The translations under genes were made by a program, and so were the position numbers. Positions 1 through 5,702 of a stretch of DNA of 7,586 bases are shown here, piece after piece. The stretch comes from Thermoleophilia bacterium (GTDB taxonomy: Bacteria; Actinomycetota; Thermoleophilia; Gaiellales; Gaiellaceae), in contig JACVRU010000090.1 of the NCBI GenBank assembly GCA_014534295.1, positions 1 to 7,586 on the forward strand, read 5' to 3'. A model generated the notes under the pieces. The model ran no database searches. It was not told where the DNA came from and saw only the letters and a list, made by a program, of their open reading frames with translations. Each line of letters starts with the position of its first letter. Position 1 is the stretch's first letter.

Positions 1-344
1 ACGGTCTGCTTCAGCTCGGCGAAGCCGCCGAACGCCTCCGAGATCGCGTCCGCGAGCGCGCCCGAGGGCTCGCCGCCGCCGTCCGGGGACATGATCTCCC
101 AGAAGAGGCTGTGGTTCGCGTGGCCGCCTGCGTTGTTGCGGAGGGCCGTGTCGGAGTCGGGATCGATGCCGCGCAGCACCTCCTCGACGGAGGCCTCGGC
201 CCACCCGCCGCCCTCGAGGGCCTTGTTCGCGTTGTCGACGTACGCCTGGTGGTGCTTGTCGTGGTGGATCCGCATCGTCTGCTCGTCGACGTGCGGCTCC
301 AGCGCGCCGTAGTCGTACGGGAGCGGGGGGACCTCGAAGGCCAT
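1..344 (-). CDS. sodA: Superoxide dismutase [Mn/Fe], N-terminal part (3' end beyond window)
   Basis: This enzyme converts superoxide to oxygen and hydrogen peroxide using a Mn or Fe centre, normally in the cytoplasm. The first 114 residues are present; the C-terminal domain, with the last two metal ligands, lies outside the window. What is visible fits the family closely: a PPLPYDYGALEPH opening, the RIHHDKHHQAY segment with the first metal ligand His27, His31 and the gateway Tyr35, and RNNAGGHANHSLFW with the second ligand His78. The GG before HANH is the usual form in Mn-type enzymes rather than Fe-type ones, but metal choice cannot be settled from half a protein. The ATG start has AAGGAG five bases upstream. 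It follows the M32 peptidase gene after 30 bp on the same strand and is probably its operon partner. Confidence 0.96.
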   Translation of the reverse strand, partial: MAFEVPPLPYDYGALEPHVDEQTMRIHHDKHHQAYVDNANKALEGGGWAEASVEEVLRGIDPDSDTALRNNAGGHANHSLFWEIMSPDGGGEPSGALADAISEAFGGFAELKQT

Positions 345-374
345 CGGGACTCCTTCCGTCGCGGTGCCTCGATG

Positions 375-1871
375 TTAGACGGCGTGCGCCCCGTGCTTCT
401 CGCGTAGGTAGCGGAGATAGGGCTCCGGGTCGATCCGCGAGCCGGTCACCCGCTCCAGGATCTCCTGCGGCGGGTGCTTGCGCGCGAGCGAGTGCAGTCG
501 CTCGCCGAGCCACTCGCGCAGCGCGGCGAAGTCGCCCCGCTCGAAGCGCTCGTCCAGGTCGGGTACGTCCTCGCGCACCTGCTCCCAGAGCTGGACGGAC
601 ATGACGTTCCCCAGCGAGTAGGTCGAGAAGTAGCCGATGTGGCCGGCGCCCCAGTGCATGTCCTGGAGCACGCCTCGGGCGTCGTCGGGCACCTCGACGC
701 CGAGGTACTCGTCCATGCGCCGGTTCCACTCCTCGGGCAGGTCGGAGAGCTCGATGCGCCCCTCGATCAGGTCCTGCTCCAGCTCGAAGCGCAGGATGAT
801 GTGCATGTTGTACGTCACCTCGTCCGCGCGAATGCGGATCAGGGACGGGTGGACGCGGTTGACCGCCCGGAAGAAGCGCACGAGCTCGACGTCGCCGAGC
901 TGCTCCGGGAACGTCTCCTGGAGGCGCGGGTAGAAGAACGTCCAGAAGGGCCGGCCGCGGCCGACGAGGTTCTCCCACATCCGGCTCTGGGACTCGTGCA
1001 GGCCGAGCGACGCCCCGGTTCCCGTCGGCCCGCGCATCAGCTGCGCCGGAATGTGGTTCTCGTAGAGCGCGTGCCCGTACTCGTGCATCGTCGAGAAGAG
1101 GGCATCGATGTCCGCCTCGTCGTAGTGGGTCGTGATGCGGACGTCGTCGCCGCCCGGGCCGCCGACGAACGGGTGCCGGGTGTGATCGAGGCGCCAGGTC
1201 TCCGGCCTGAGCCCGAAGAGGTTCAGCACCTCGTGGCAGACCGCCTGCTGCCGCTCGACCGGGAAGTGGCCGGTGAGGAAGGCGTCGTCGGGCTCCTCGT
1301 CGCCGAGGGCGCGGACGAACGGCAGCAGCTCGTCCTTCAGCCGCTGGAAGACGGAGCGCACCTCGGCGGTCTTCATCTCCGGCTCGAAGTCGTCGAGCAG
1401 GACGTCGTAGCGCTCGTCGAAGCCGTCGAAGCAGTCGATGTACTGCTGGCGCAGCTCGATCGCGCGCTCGAGCGCGGGGAGGAGGACTGAGAAGTTCGAC
1501 TCCTCCTTCGCCTTCGCCCAGGCCTGGATCCCCTCCGAGGCGACGCGGCTGATCTCGGCGTGCAGCTTGGACGGGACCCGCACGGCCTTCTCGTAGTCGC
1601 GGCGCGTGACGCGGATCACCGCCGCGTCGTCGGAGTCGGGATCGAGCGAGTCCTCGTACGAGCGCACCTCCTCGAGCAGGCGACCGGTCTCCGGGGCGAT
1701 GAAGAGCTCGTGGACGTGGCGCGTGAGCGTCGCCCGCTGGTTGGCGCGGAGGGCCGCGCCGCCCTGGGGCATCATCACCTGCTGGTCCCAGCCCACGATC
1801 GAGGCGACCTGGGACAGGTCGGCGATCTCGGCGAGCCGGCTCTTGAGCTGCTCCAACGTCTTGTTCTCCAC
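375..1871 (-). CDS. Carboxypeptidase Taq, M32 family metallocarboxypeptidase
   Basis: A zinc or cobalt carboxypeptidase that removes C-terminal residues from peptides, expected in the cytoplasm because no signal peptide is seen. With the chosen start it is 498 aa, the normal M32 length (about 500). The N-terminal GWDQQVMMP is the usual family opening. The metal site HEYGH sits at residues 263-267, and the third ligand Glu293 lies in the M32 hallmark HESQSRMWEN. The later hallmark IRIRADEVTYNMH is also present. The reading frame opens at GTG 1886, overlapping the ridA-like stop as GTGA. I prefer the GTG at 1871 because AAAGGA sits six bases before it, while the 1886 codon has no ribosome binding site. 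It lies between the RidA-family gene and sod in one minus-strand run, so cotranscription is likely. Confidence 0.95.
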   Translation of the reverse strand: MENKTLEQLKSRLAEIADLSQVASIVGWDQQVMMPQGGAALRANQRATLTRHVHELFIAPETGRLLEEVRSYEDSLDPDSDDAAVIRVTRRDYEKAVRVPSKLHAEISRVASEGIQAWAKAKEESNFSVLLPALERAIELRQQYIDCFDGFDERYDVLLDDFEPEMKTAEVRSVFQRLKDELLPFVRALGDEEPDDAFLTGHFPVERQQAVCHEVLNLFGLRPETWRLDHTRHPFVGGPGGDDVRITTHYDEADIDALFSTMHEYGHALYENHIPAQLMRGPTGTGASLGLHESQSRMWENLVGRGRPFWTFFYPRLQETFPEQLGDVELVRFFRAVNRVHPSLIRIRADEVTYNMHIILRFELEQDLIEGRIELSDLPEEWNRRMDEYLGVEVPDDARGVLQDMHWGAGHIGYFSTYSLGNVMSVQLWEQVREDVPDLDERFERGDFAALREWLGERLHSLARKHPPQEILERVTGSRIDPEPYLRYLREKHGAHAV

Positions 1872-1877
1872 CGAAGG

Positions 1878-1883
1878 TCCTTT
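1878..1883 (-). promoter_or_regulatory. Ribosome binding site choosing the GTG 1871 start of the M32 peptidase
   Basis: On the minus strand the sequence AAAGGA lies six bases before GTG 1871 and starts at the last base of the upstream gene's TGA stop. No purine-rich site lies at normal distance before the alternative GTG at 1886. This favours the shorter 498-aa protein. Confidence 0.6.
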
Positions 1884-2350
1884 CACTGGACTGCGACGAT
1901 TGCCTCGACCTCGACGGGGATGCCCGTCGGCAGCTCGCTGACGCCGACCGCGCTACGCGCGGCGAGCCCGCGTTCCTCGCCGTAGACCTCGACGACGAGG
2001 TCCGTGAACCCGTTCACGACCGCCGGCTGCTCGGCGAAGCCCTCCGCCGAGCGGACGAAGCCGAGCACCTTCACCCAGCGCCGCACGCGGTCGAGCGCCT
2101 CGAGCTCGTCGACGATCCTCCTCAGCGCGAGCAGTGCCGTCGTCCGGGCGGCCTCGTAGCCCTCCTCCACGCTCATCGTCTCACCGATCCGCCCCTCCAC
2201 CCCGACGGGCCCCAGGCCCGAGAGGTAGGCGAGGCCGTCGTGCACCAGCACCGGCCTGAGCCTCGGCGCGAACGGGAGCGAGGGGAACTCCGGCAGCTCG
2301 AGCCCGAGCTCGGCCAGCCGCTCGTCGGGAGTTGCCACGAGCGAGGACAC
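1883..2350 (-). CDS. RidA family protein (YjgF/YER057c/UK114), long subfamily
   Basis: Classical RidA proteins deaminate reactive enamine/imine intermediates made by PLP enzymes, protecting the cell from damage by 2-aminoacrylate; other subfamilies have different or unknown substrates. This protein is 155 aa against about 128 for classical RidA. It belongs to the longer group with a YLSGLGPVG strand and a VLGFVRSAEGFAEQPAVVNG segment. The C-terminal signature RSAVGVSELPTGIPVEVEAI keeps the substrate carboxylate-binding arginine (Arg132, matching Arg105 of E. coli RidA) and, exactly 15 residues later, a glutamate matching Glu120. Deaminase activity is therefore possible, though substrate is unknown. 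The start is uncertain: GTG 2350 and GTG 2338 are both in frame and neither has a clear Shine-Dalgarno. It is the first gene of a run with the M32 peptidase and superoxide dismutase. Confidence 0.9.
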   Translation of the reverse strand: MSSLVATPDERLAELGLELPEFPSLPFAPRLRPVLVHDGLAYLSGLGPVGVEGRIGETMSVEEGYEAARTTALLALRRIVDELEALDRVRRWVKVLGFVRSAEGFAEQPAVVNGFTDLVVEVYGEERGLAARSAVGVSELPTGIPVEVEAIVAVQ

Positions 2351-2382
2351 TAGCGGCTTGCAGCGGCCCGGCCCAGTGTCCT
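2344..2382. repeat. 8-bp inverted repeat in the ridA-like/STAS divergent gap
   Basis: AGGACACT (2344-2351) and its exact reverse complement AGTGTCCT (2375-2382) flank 23 bases, with arm centres 31 bp apart, close to three helical turns. The left arm covers the proposed GTG 2350 start of the RidA-family gene. Between the arms AGCGGC occurs twice, ten bases apart (2352 and 2362). It could be an operator or a weak RNA hairpin; chance is not excluded. Confidence 0.35.
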
Positions 2383-2446
2383 TTGTGGTTCAATCCCTCC
2401 GAGACGCGAGCCGAGAACCCGCTCCGACTGATCGAGGAGGGCACCT
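2351..2446. promoter_or_regulatory. Divergent intergenic region between RidA-family gene and STAS gene
   Basis: This 96-bp gap, the longest in the window, must hold the promoters of both flanking genes because they point away from each other. The stretch around 2381-2396 (TTTGTGGTTCAAT) is the least GC-rich part and reads TTGAAC on the minus strand, a possible -35 element. I could not pair it with a convincing -10. Its right end carries the STAS ribosome binding site GAGGAGG (2434-2440). Confidence 0.5.
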
Positions 2447-2815
2447 TTGGGGGACGAGACCGGTTCGCTGCGCGAGAACCCGGTGCAGGAGGTGGTCGAG
2501 CAGGACGGCGCGCTGATCGTCCGGCTCGCCGGCGAGCTCGATCTCTACAACGCCGAGGTCGTGCGCGGGGCGCTGGGCGAGGCGGCCGTCAGAGCGCCGG
2601 AGCGGCTCGTCGTCGACCTCGGCGAGGTCAGCTTCCTCGACTCGACCGCGCTCGGCGTCCTCATCGAGGCGCGGGGCAAGCTCGAGAACCGCAGCGGCTT
2701 CCTGCTCGCCGCCCCGGGGCTCGAGGCACGACGCGCGTTGGAGGTGTCCGGCCTCGACCGGCACTTCGAGCTGCACGAGACCGTGGACGGCGCGCTCAGC
2801 GCGAGGCTCGCCTGA
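2447..2815 (+). CDS. STAS-domain anti-sigma factor antagonist (SpoIIAA/RsbV-like)
   Basis: Proteins of this family bind an anti-sigma kinase in a partner-switching circuit and free a sigma factor; the kinase inactivates them by phosphorylating a serine. The 122-aa product is a single STAS domain: the strand LIVRLAGELDLYNA near residues 23-36, then VVDLGEVSFLDSTALGVLIEA near 55-75. The DST at residues 65-67 holds the likely phosphorylation site, probably Ser66 by comparison with RsbV. Length is typical. The start is TTG at 2447, supported by GAGGAGG six bases upstream. No kinase, phosphatase or sigma factor gene is next to it, so it appears to be an orphan whose partner is elsewhere. Its 3' end overlaps that of ku, on the opposite strand, by 20 bp. 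Confidence 0.9.
   Translation: MGDETGSLRENPVQEVVEQDGALIVRLAGELDLYNAEVVRGALGEAAVRAPERLVVDLGEVSFLDSTALGVLIEARGKLENRSGFLLAAPGLEARRALEVSGLDRHFELHETVDGALSARLA
2796..2815. other. 20-bp convergent coding overlap of STAS gene and ku
   Basis: The plus-strand TGA at 2813-2815 ends the STAS gene, and the minus-strand TGA at 2798-2796 ends ku, so the last codons of both genes share the same 20 bp. There is no room for a terminator between them, so transcripts from the two strands should overlap. Confidence 0.85.
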
Positions 2816-3731
2816 CGGCGTCCGCGAGCTCGGCCTTCGACATCTTGCTACGCCCCTCGACGCCGAGCCGACGCGCCCGCTCGAGCAGCTCTTCCTTCGT
2901 CGCGGACGAGCCGCCGTCGCCGCCGTTGCGGCCGTTCCGCCGCGCCGCGGGCCGCCGCCGCTTGGCCTCCTCGACGCTCCGCCGCAGGGCGGCGAGCAGG
3001 TCCTCCGGCTGCTCCGCCTCCTCGTCCAGCTCCGCGACGGGGACGCGCTCGCCCTTGCGCTTCGCGCGGATGATGTCGCAGAGCCGCTCCCGGTACGTGT
3101 CCTCGTACCGCTCCGGCTCGAACGAGCCCGCGAGCCGCTCGATCAGCTCCACCGCGGCGGAGAGCTCGCTGTCCGCGACGTCCACCTCGCCCGGCGCGTG
3201 CTCGGCCGCCGGCTGGACCTCGTCCGCGAAGTGCATGCGCTCGAGCACGATCGCGCCCTCGCGGAAGCGGAGCGCCGCGAGATGCTCGCGGTCGCGCATG
3301 ACGAGCGTGGCGATCCCCGTGAGGCCGGTCCGCTCGAGCGCGCTGGCGAGCAGCGCGTAGGGCCGCTCCGCGCCGGCCTGAGGAGCCAGGTGGTACGAGT
3401 TCTCGAAGTACGCGGGGTCGATCTCCTCCTGCGGGACGAAGTCGCTGATCCGGATCGTGCGTCCGCCCTCGTCGGCCGCGCGCGCGGCCTCGAAGTCCTC
3501 GTCCGTCATGTAGACCCATTCGCCCGGCTCGAGCTCGAACGCCTTGACGATCTCCTCGTCGGGGACGGGCCGGTCCTCGGCCTTGCAGACCTTCTGGTAG
3601 CCGATCGGGCTCCCGTCGGGCTCGTGCACGTAGTTGAAGTGGAGCTTGTGCTCGCGGACGGCGCTGAACATCCGCACGGGCACGTTCACGAGGCCGAACG
3701 AGATCGCGCCCGTCCAGAGGGGGCGGGGCAC
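2796..3731 (-). CDS. ku: Bacterial Ku, non-homologous end-joining DNA-end binding protein
   Basis: Ku forms a homodimeric ring that binds double-strand DNA ends and recruits the ligase LigD. The 311-aa protein opens with MPRPLWTGAISFGLVNVPV, the standard bacterial Ku start, followed by the HEPDGSPIGYQKVCKA and EPGEWVYMTDEDFEA segments and the core region ending near YRERLCDIIRAKRKGE (about residues 218-233). After it come a variable acidic linker, a basic Arg-rich and Gly-rich stretch (about 255-275), and a C-terminal SAP/Rho-N-like helical motif starting TKEELLERARRLGVEG. Such extended basic or SAP-like tails are known in some actinobacterial Ku proteins and are thought to add DNA contacts. 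The GTG start overlaps the upstream stop by one base (TAGTG) and has GGGAGGAG five bases before it. No ligD gene is in the window. Confidence 0.96.
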   Translation of the reverse strand: MPRPLWTGAISFGLVNVPVRMFSAVREHKLHFNYVHEPDGSPIGYQKVCKAEDRPVPDEEIVKAFELEPGEWVYMTDEDFEAARAADEGGRTIRISDFVPQEEIDPAYFENSYHLAPQAGAERPYALLASALERTGLTGIATLVMRDREHLAALRFREGAIVLERMHFADEVQPAAEHAPGEVDVADSELSAAVELIERLAGSFEPERYEDTYRERLCDIIRAKRKGERVPVAELDEEAEQPEDLLAALRRSVEEAKRRRPAARRNGRNGGDGGSSATKEELLERARRLGVEGRSKMSKAELADAVRRASR

Positions 3732-3952
3732 TAAGGCTCCTCCCGGTCACGCGCCCGCCGCTCCTCGACCGACTCGCCCTCCTGCGGCGCGCCGCCCGGG
3801 CCGGCCATGACGGTGCCTTCCTCTTCGACGAGCTCGCGCGGGTCAGCGTGCCGGTACTCGTCCGACTGGACACCGCCGCGGGGATCGCCCGGTCGGTCGA
3901 GCGCGTGCGGGTCCCCTTCCTGCCTGGCTGCGGTCTGCTCGTCGTCGGCCAT
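3731..3952 (-). CDS. Small acidic hydrophilic protein encoded directly upstream of ku
   Basis: I do not recognise this 73-aa protein. It begins MADDEQTAARQEGDPHALDR. It contains 21 Asp/Glu and 9 Arg, and no Lys, Cys, Phe, Trp, Ile or Asn; no signal peptide, membrane segment or known domain is visible, so it is probably disordered in the cytoplasm. The start is ATG 3952, preceded by GAGAGGA with a five-base spacer. The open frame runs further upstream to 4072, but that extension crosses the divergent membrane-protein gene and is not credible. Its TAG stop overlaps the GTG start of ku by one base, so translation of the two genes is probably coupled and it is likely the first gene of the ku transcript. 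A link to end-joining is a guess from position only. Confidence 0.7.
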   Translation of the reverse strand: MADDEQTAARQEGDPHALDRPGDPRGGVQSDEYRHADPRELVEEEGTVMAGPGGAPQEGESVEERRARDREEP

Positions 3953-4002
3953 GCCGGTCCTCTCGCCCCGGGGCCGCGACCCGAAACCTTTAGGTTTGGC
4001 CC
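3953..4002. promoter_or_regulatory. 50-bp divergent promoter region, small gene-ku / membrane protein
   Basis: The flanking genes start at 3952 (minus) and 4003 (plus), so both promoters should lie in or near these 50 bases. On the plus strand TAGGTT (3991-3996) lies about seven bases before GTG 4003. As a -10 element it keeps the key T, A and final T, which would put transcription start at or near the start codon. On the minus strand the same AT-rich patch reads CTAAAG. No convincing -35 element is seen. Confidence 0.45.
3984..3997. repeat. Inverted repeat AAACCT-TT-AGGTTT in divergent gap
   Basis: Six-base perfect arms (3984-3989 and 3992-3997) are separated by TT, in the only AT-rich patch of a 50-bp divergent gap. 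Symmetry, compactness and position between two gene starts fit an operator for a dimeric regulator, or overlapping back-to-back -10 elements. The regulator is unknown. Confidence 0.4.
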
Positions 4003-5037
4003 GTGGCGCGGAGATCCCTCGCGGCCTGGGCGCGCAGGCACAGGCGGCCGCTCCTGGCGGGGCTCGCCGCACTCGTGCTCGCCGTCGGCACGGCGGCGTT
4101 GATCGGGAAGGCCGCCGGCTATGCCCGGGTCCTCGACAGCCTGCGGGGCGCGGACCTGCACTGGCTGCCTCTGCTCGCCGCGGGCCAGGTGGCCGCCTAC
4201 GTGGGCTACATCATGGCCTACCGGGCCACCGCCCGGGTGGACGGAGGGCCGAGACTGTCCTTTCCGCTCACGACCTGGATCGTCGGCGCGAGCTTCGGGG
4301 CCTACGCGGTGGCCAACGCGGTCGGTGCGCTCGGTGTCGACTACTGGGCTCTGCGCCAGACGGGAGCCGACCACCACGCCGCGTTCACGCGCGTCGTCGC
4401 CTTCAAGACGCTCGAGTGGGCCGTCTTCGGCCTGGTCGTGGCCGGACTGGGAGCGGCAGTGCTCGTCGGCGCCGCAGAGGAGGTCGCCAGCGAGGTCGCC
4501 CTCGCCTGGCTCGTCGCGGTGCCCGTCTGCTTCGTGGCGGGCTATCTGGCCTCTTCCCGGGAGCGCCTCGGCCGGCTCCGCGCGGGGGCGAAGGGGCGCG
4601 TGCGGCGGCTGGTCGCGGACACGATCTCCTCGGTCGCGATCGTGCGCACGATCCTCGGCCGGCCCCTTCGCCATGCCGAGGCGGTCGCCGGGGCGGCGCT
4701 CTACTGGGTGGGCGACATCGTCACGCTCTGGGCCGGCCTGCGGGCCTTCGACGTCCACATCGGCCTGTTCGCGCTGGTGCTCGGCTACGCGACCGGGTAC
4801 GCGGCGACGATGCTCCCGCTCCCCGCCGGCGGCGTGGGCGGCGTGGACGCGGCCATGACGTACGCCCTGACGCTCGTCGGCGTTTCCCTCGGCCCGGCGC
4901 TGCTGGGCGTGTTCGCCTACCGCTTCTTCAACTTCTGGTTGCCGTTCGTTCCAGGCCTGGTCGCCGGCGCCACCGTGCACGCCGCGTACGTCCGCCTCCC
5001 CGACGTACCGCACCCTGCCGCGGGCCGGCCGGCCTAG
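4003..5037 (+). CDS. LPG-synthase-TM / UPF0104-like integral membrane protein
   Basis: The 344-aa protein matches the membrane half of MprF-type lysylphosphatidylglycerol synthases (LPG_synthase_TM family), whose members act as lipid flippases or carry membrane components of unknown identity. I count about eight hydrophobic segments, near residues 17-37, 54-75, 88-110, 130-155, 165-183, 228-249, 254-275 and 297-326. The family hallmarks are a glycine-rich LPLPAGGVGGVDAAM loop (about 268-282) followed by AYRFFNFWLPFVPG. No aminoacyl-transfer domain follows, so it is not a complete lipid aminoacylase. The start is GTG 4003, the first possible one because TAG at 3991 closes the frame; there is no good ribosome binding site, suggesting leaderless translation. 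It converges on the PAP2-family gene, sharing a CTAG at the stops. Substrate is unknown. Confidence 0.85.
   Translation: MARRSLAAWARRHRRPLLAGLAALVLAVGTAALIGKAAGYARVLDSLRGADLHWLPLLAAGQVAAYVGYIMAYRATARVDGGPRLSFPLTTWIVGASFGAYAVANAVGALGVDYWALRQTGADHHAAFTRVVAFKTLEWAVFGLVVAGLGAAVLVGAAEEVASEVALAWLVAVPVCFVAGYLASSRERLGRLRAGAKGRVRRLVADTISSVAIVRTILGRPLRHAEAVAGAALYWVGDIVTLWAGLRAFDVHIGLFALVLGYATGYAATMLPLPAGGVGGVDAAMTYALTLVGVSLGPALLGVFAYRFFNFWLPFVPGLVAGATVHAAYVRLPDVPHPAAGRPA
5034..5037. other. CTAG palindrome serving as stop codon on both strands
   Basis: The plus-strand TAG (5035-5037) ends the LPG-synthase-TM-like gene and the minus-strand TAG (5036-5034) ends the PAP2 gene, so the two convergent genes overlap by four bases. 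No terminator hairpin with a T tract is visible nearby. Confidence 0.9.
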
Positions 5038-5702
5038 CGGCGCAGCCCGAGCCCGAGGAGGCCGAGCGCCGCGCCGGCCACGGCGTCGAGGACGAAGTGG
5101 TTGGCCGTCGTGAAGACGACGAAGGCGACCGCACCCGGGTAGGCGAGCGCCGCGGCGCGCACCGCCGGGCTCCTCGAGTCGGCCAGCACGGCCGCGCTGG
5201 TCACGACCGCGAAGGCCATGTGCAGCGAGGGGAAGGCGGCGATCGGGTTGTAGAGCATCACGACGGGCCCGGACTCGAGGTCGAGGCCGCCGTCGCGGAT
5301 CGTGTCGACCATGTGGTCGAGCTTCCGAGGCGGGTCGCAGGGGAACAGATAGAAGACGGCGGCCGGGGCCGCGATCGAGAACAGGCCCGCGGTCCGGATC
5401 CGGTGGTAGTCGGGGTGCCGGCGGAGGAAGAGGCGCAGCACCGAGCCGACGGTGAACATGACGTTCGGCAGCACGTATCCGGCCGAGAGGGCCCGGAGCA
5501 GCCGCGGCCGGTCGAGGAGCAGCGCCTGGAGCTCCGGCTCGACGTGGACGCCCAGCCGCCGCTCGAGCGCCTCGAGCCGCCCGGCGTTCCGAGCGGCCCG
5601 AGCGCGGCCGCGCGGGTTGTCGACCGCGGCACGCACGGCGAGGTAGATCCCGTAGGCGCCGAGCGCGAGCGCGACCTCGCGCCGTCCCGAGAACCGCTTC
5701 AG
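5034..5702 (-). CDS. PAP2-family (Aur1/inositolphosphotransferase-like) membrane protein, probable CTG start
   Basis: PAP2-type enzymes cleave or transfer phosphate groups on membrane lipids; the Aur1-like branch includes inositol phosphotransferases. With the CTG start the protein is 222 aa and has several membrane segments, including residues 9-27 and most of 165-222. The catalytic set is present: FPCDPPRKL, then AAFPSLHMA with His161, then ANHFVLD with His202 and Asp206. No ATG or GTG is available at the right place: the next in-frame GTG (5636) would cut the first membrane helix. CTG 5702 has GAAGAGG seven bases upstream and overlaps the glycosyltransferase stop as CTGA, the same geometry as the common ATGA coupling. 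It is therefore the second gene of a two-gene unit. Specific substrate cannot be read from sequence. Confidence 0.85.
   Translation of the reverse strand: MKRFSGRREVALALGAYGIYLAVRAAVDNPRGRARAARNAGRLEALERRLGVHVEPELQALLLDRPRLLRALSAGYVLPNVMFTVGSVLRLFLRRHPDYHRIRTAGLFSIAAPAAVFYLFPCDPPRKLDHMVDTIRDGGLDLESGPVVMLYNPIAAFPSLHMAFAVVTSAAVLADSRSPAVRAAALAYPGAVAFVVFTTANHFVLDAVAGAALGLLGLGLRR

Noticed and set aside
91..407. Two short plus-strand frames over the superoxide dismutase gene
   Set aside because: Antisense to a gene with intact metal-ligand motifs; no ribosome site and no family likeness.
474..1490. Long plus-strand open frame (338 codons) across the M32 peptidase gene
   Set aside because: It is antisense to a gene with clear family motifs. 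Its translation is low-complexity, rich in Val, Leu, Glu and Arg, as expected from an out-of-phase frame in GC-rich DNA.
3953..4072. N-terminal extension of the small pre-ku protein up to 4072
   Set aside because: It would overlap the start of the divergent membrane-protein gene and its promoter gap. A good ribosome site sits before ATG 3952 instead.
2848..5013. Minus-strand open frame of 721 codons
   Set aside because: It crosses ku in another frame and the divergent membrane-protein gene in antisense. The translation is Arg/Gly/Ala-rich with no recognisable domain; long stop-free frames are expected at this GC content.
5020..5034. GGGCCGGCCGGCC at the convergent gene ends as a terminator hairpin
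   Set aside because: It lies inside coding sequence, forms several short self-pairings rather than one stem, and is not followed by a T tract on either strand.
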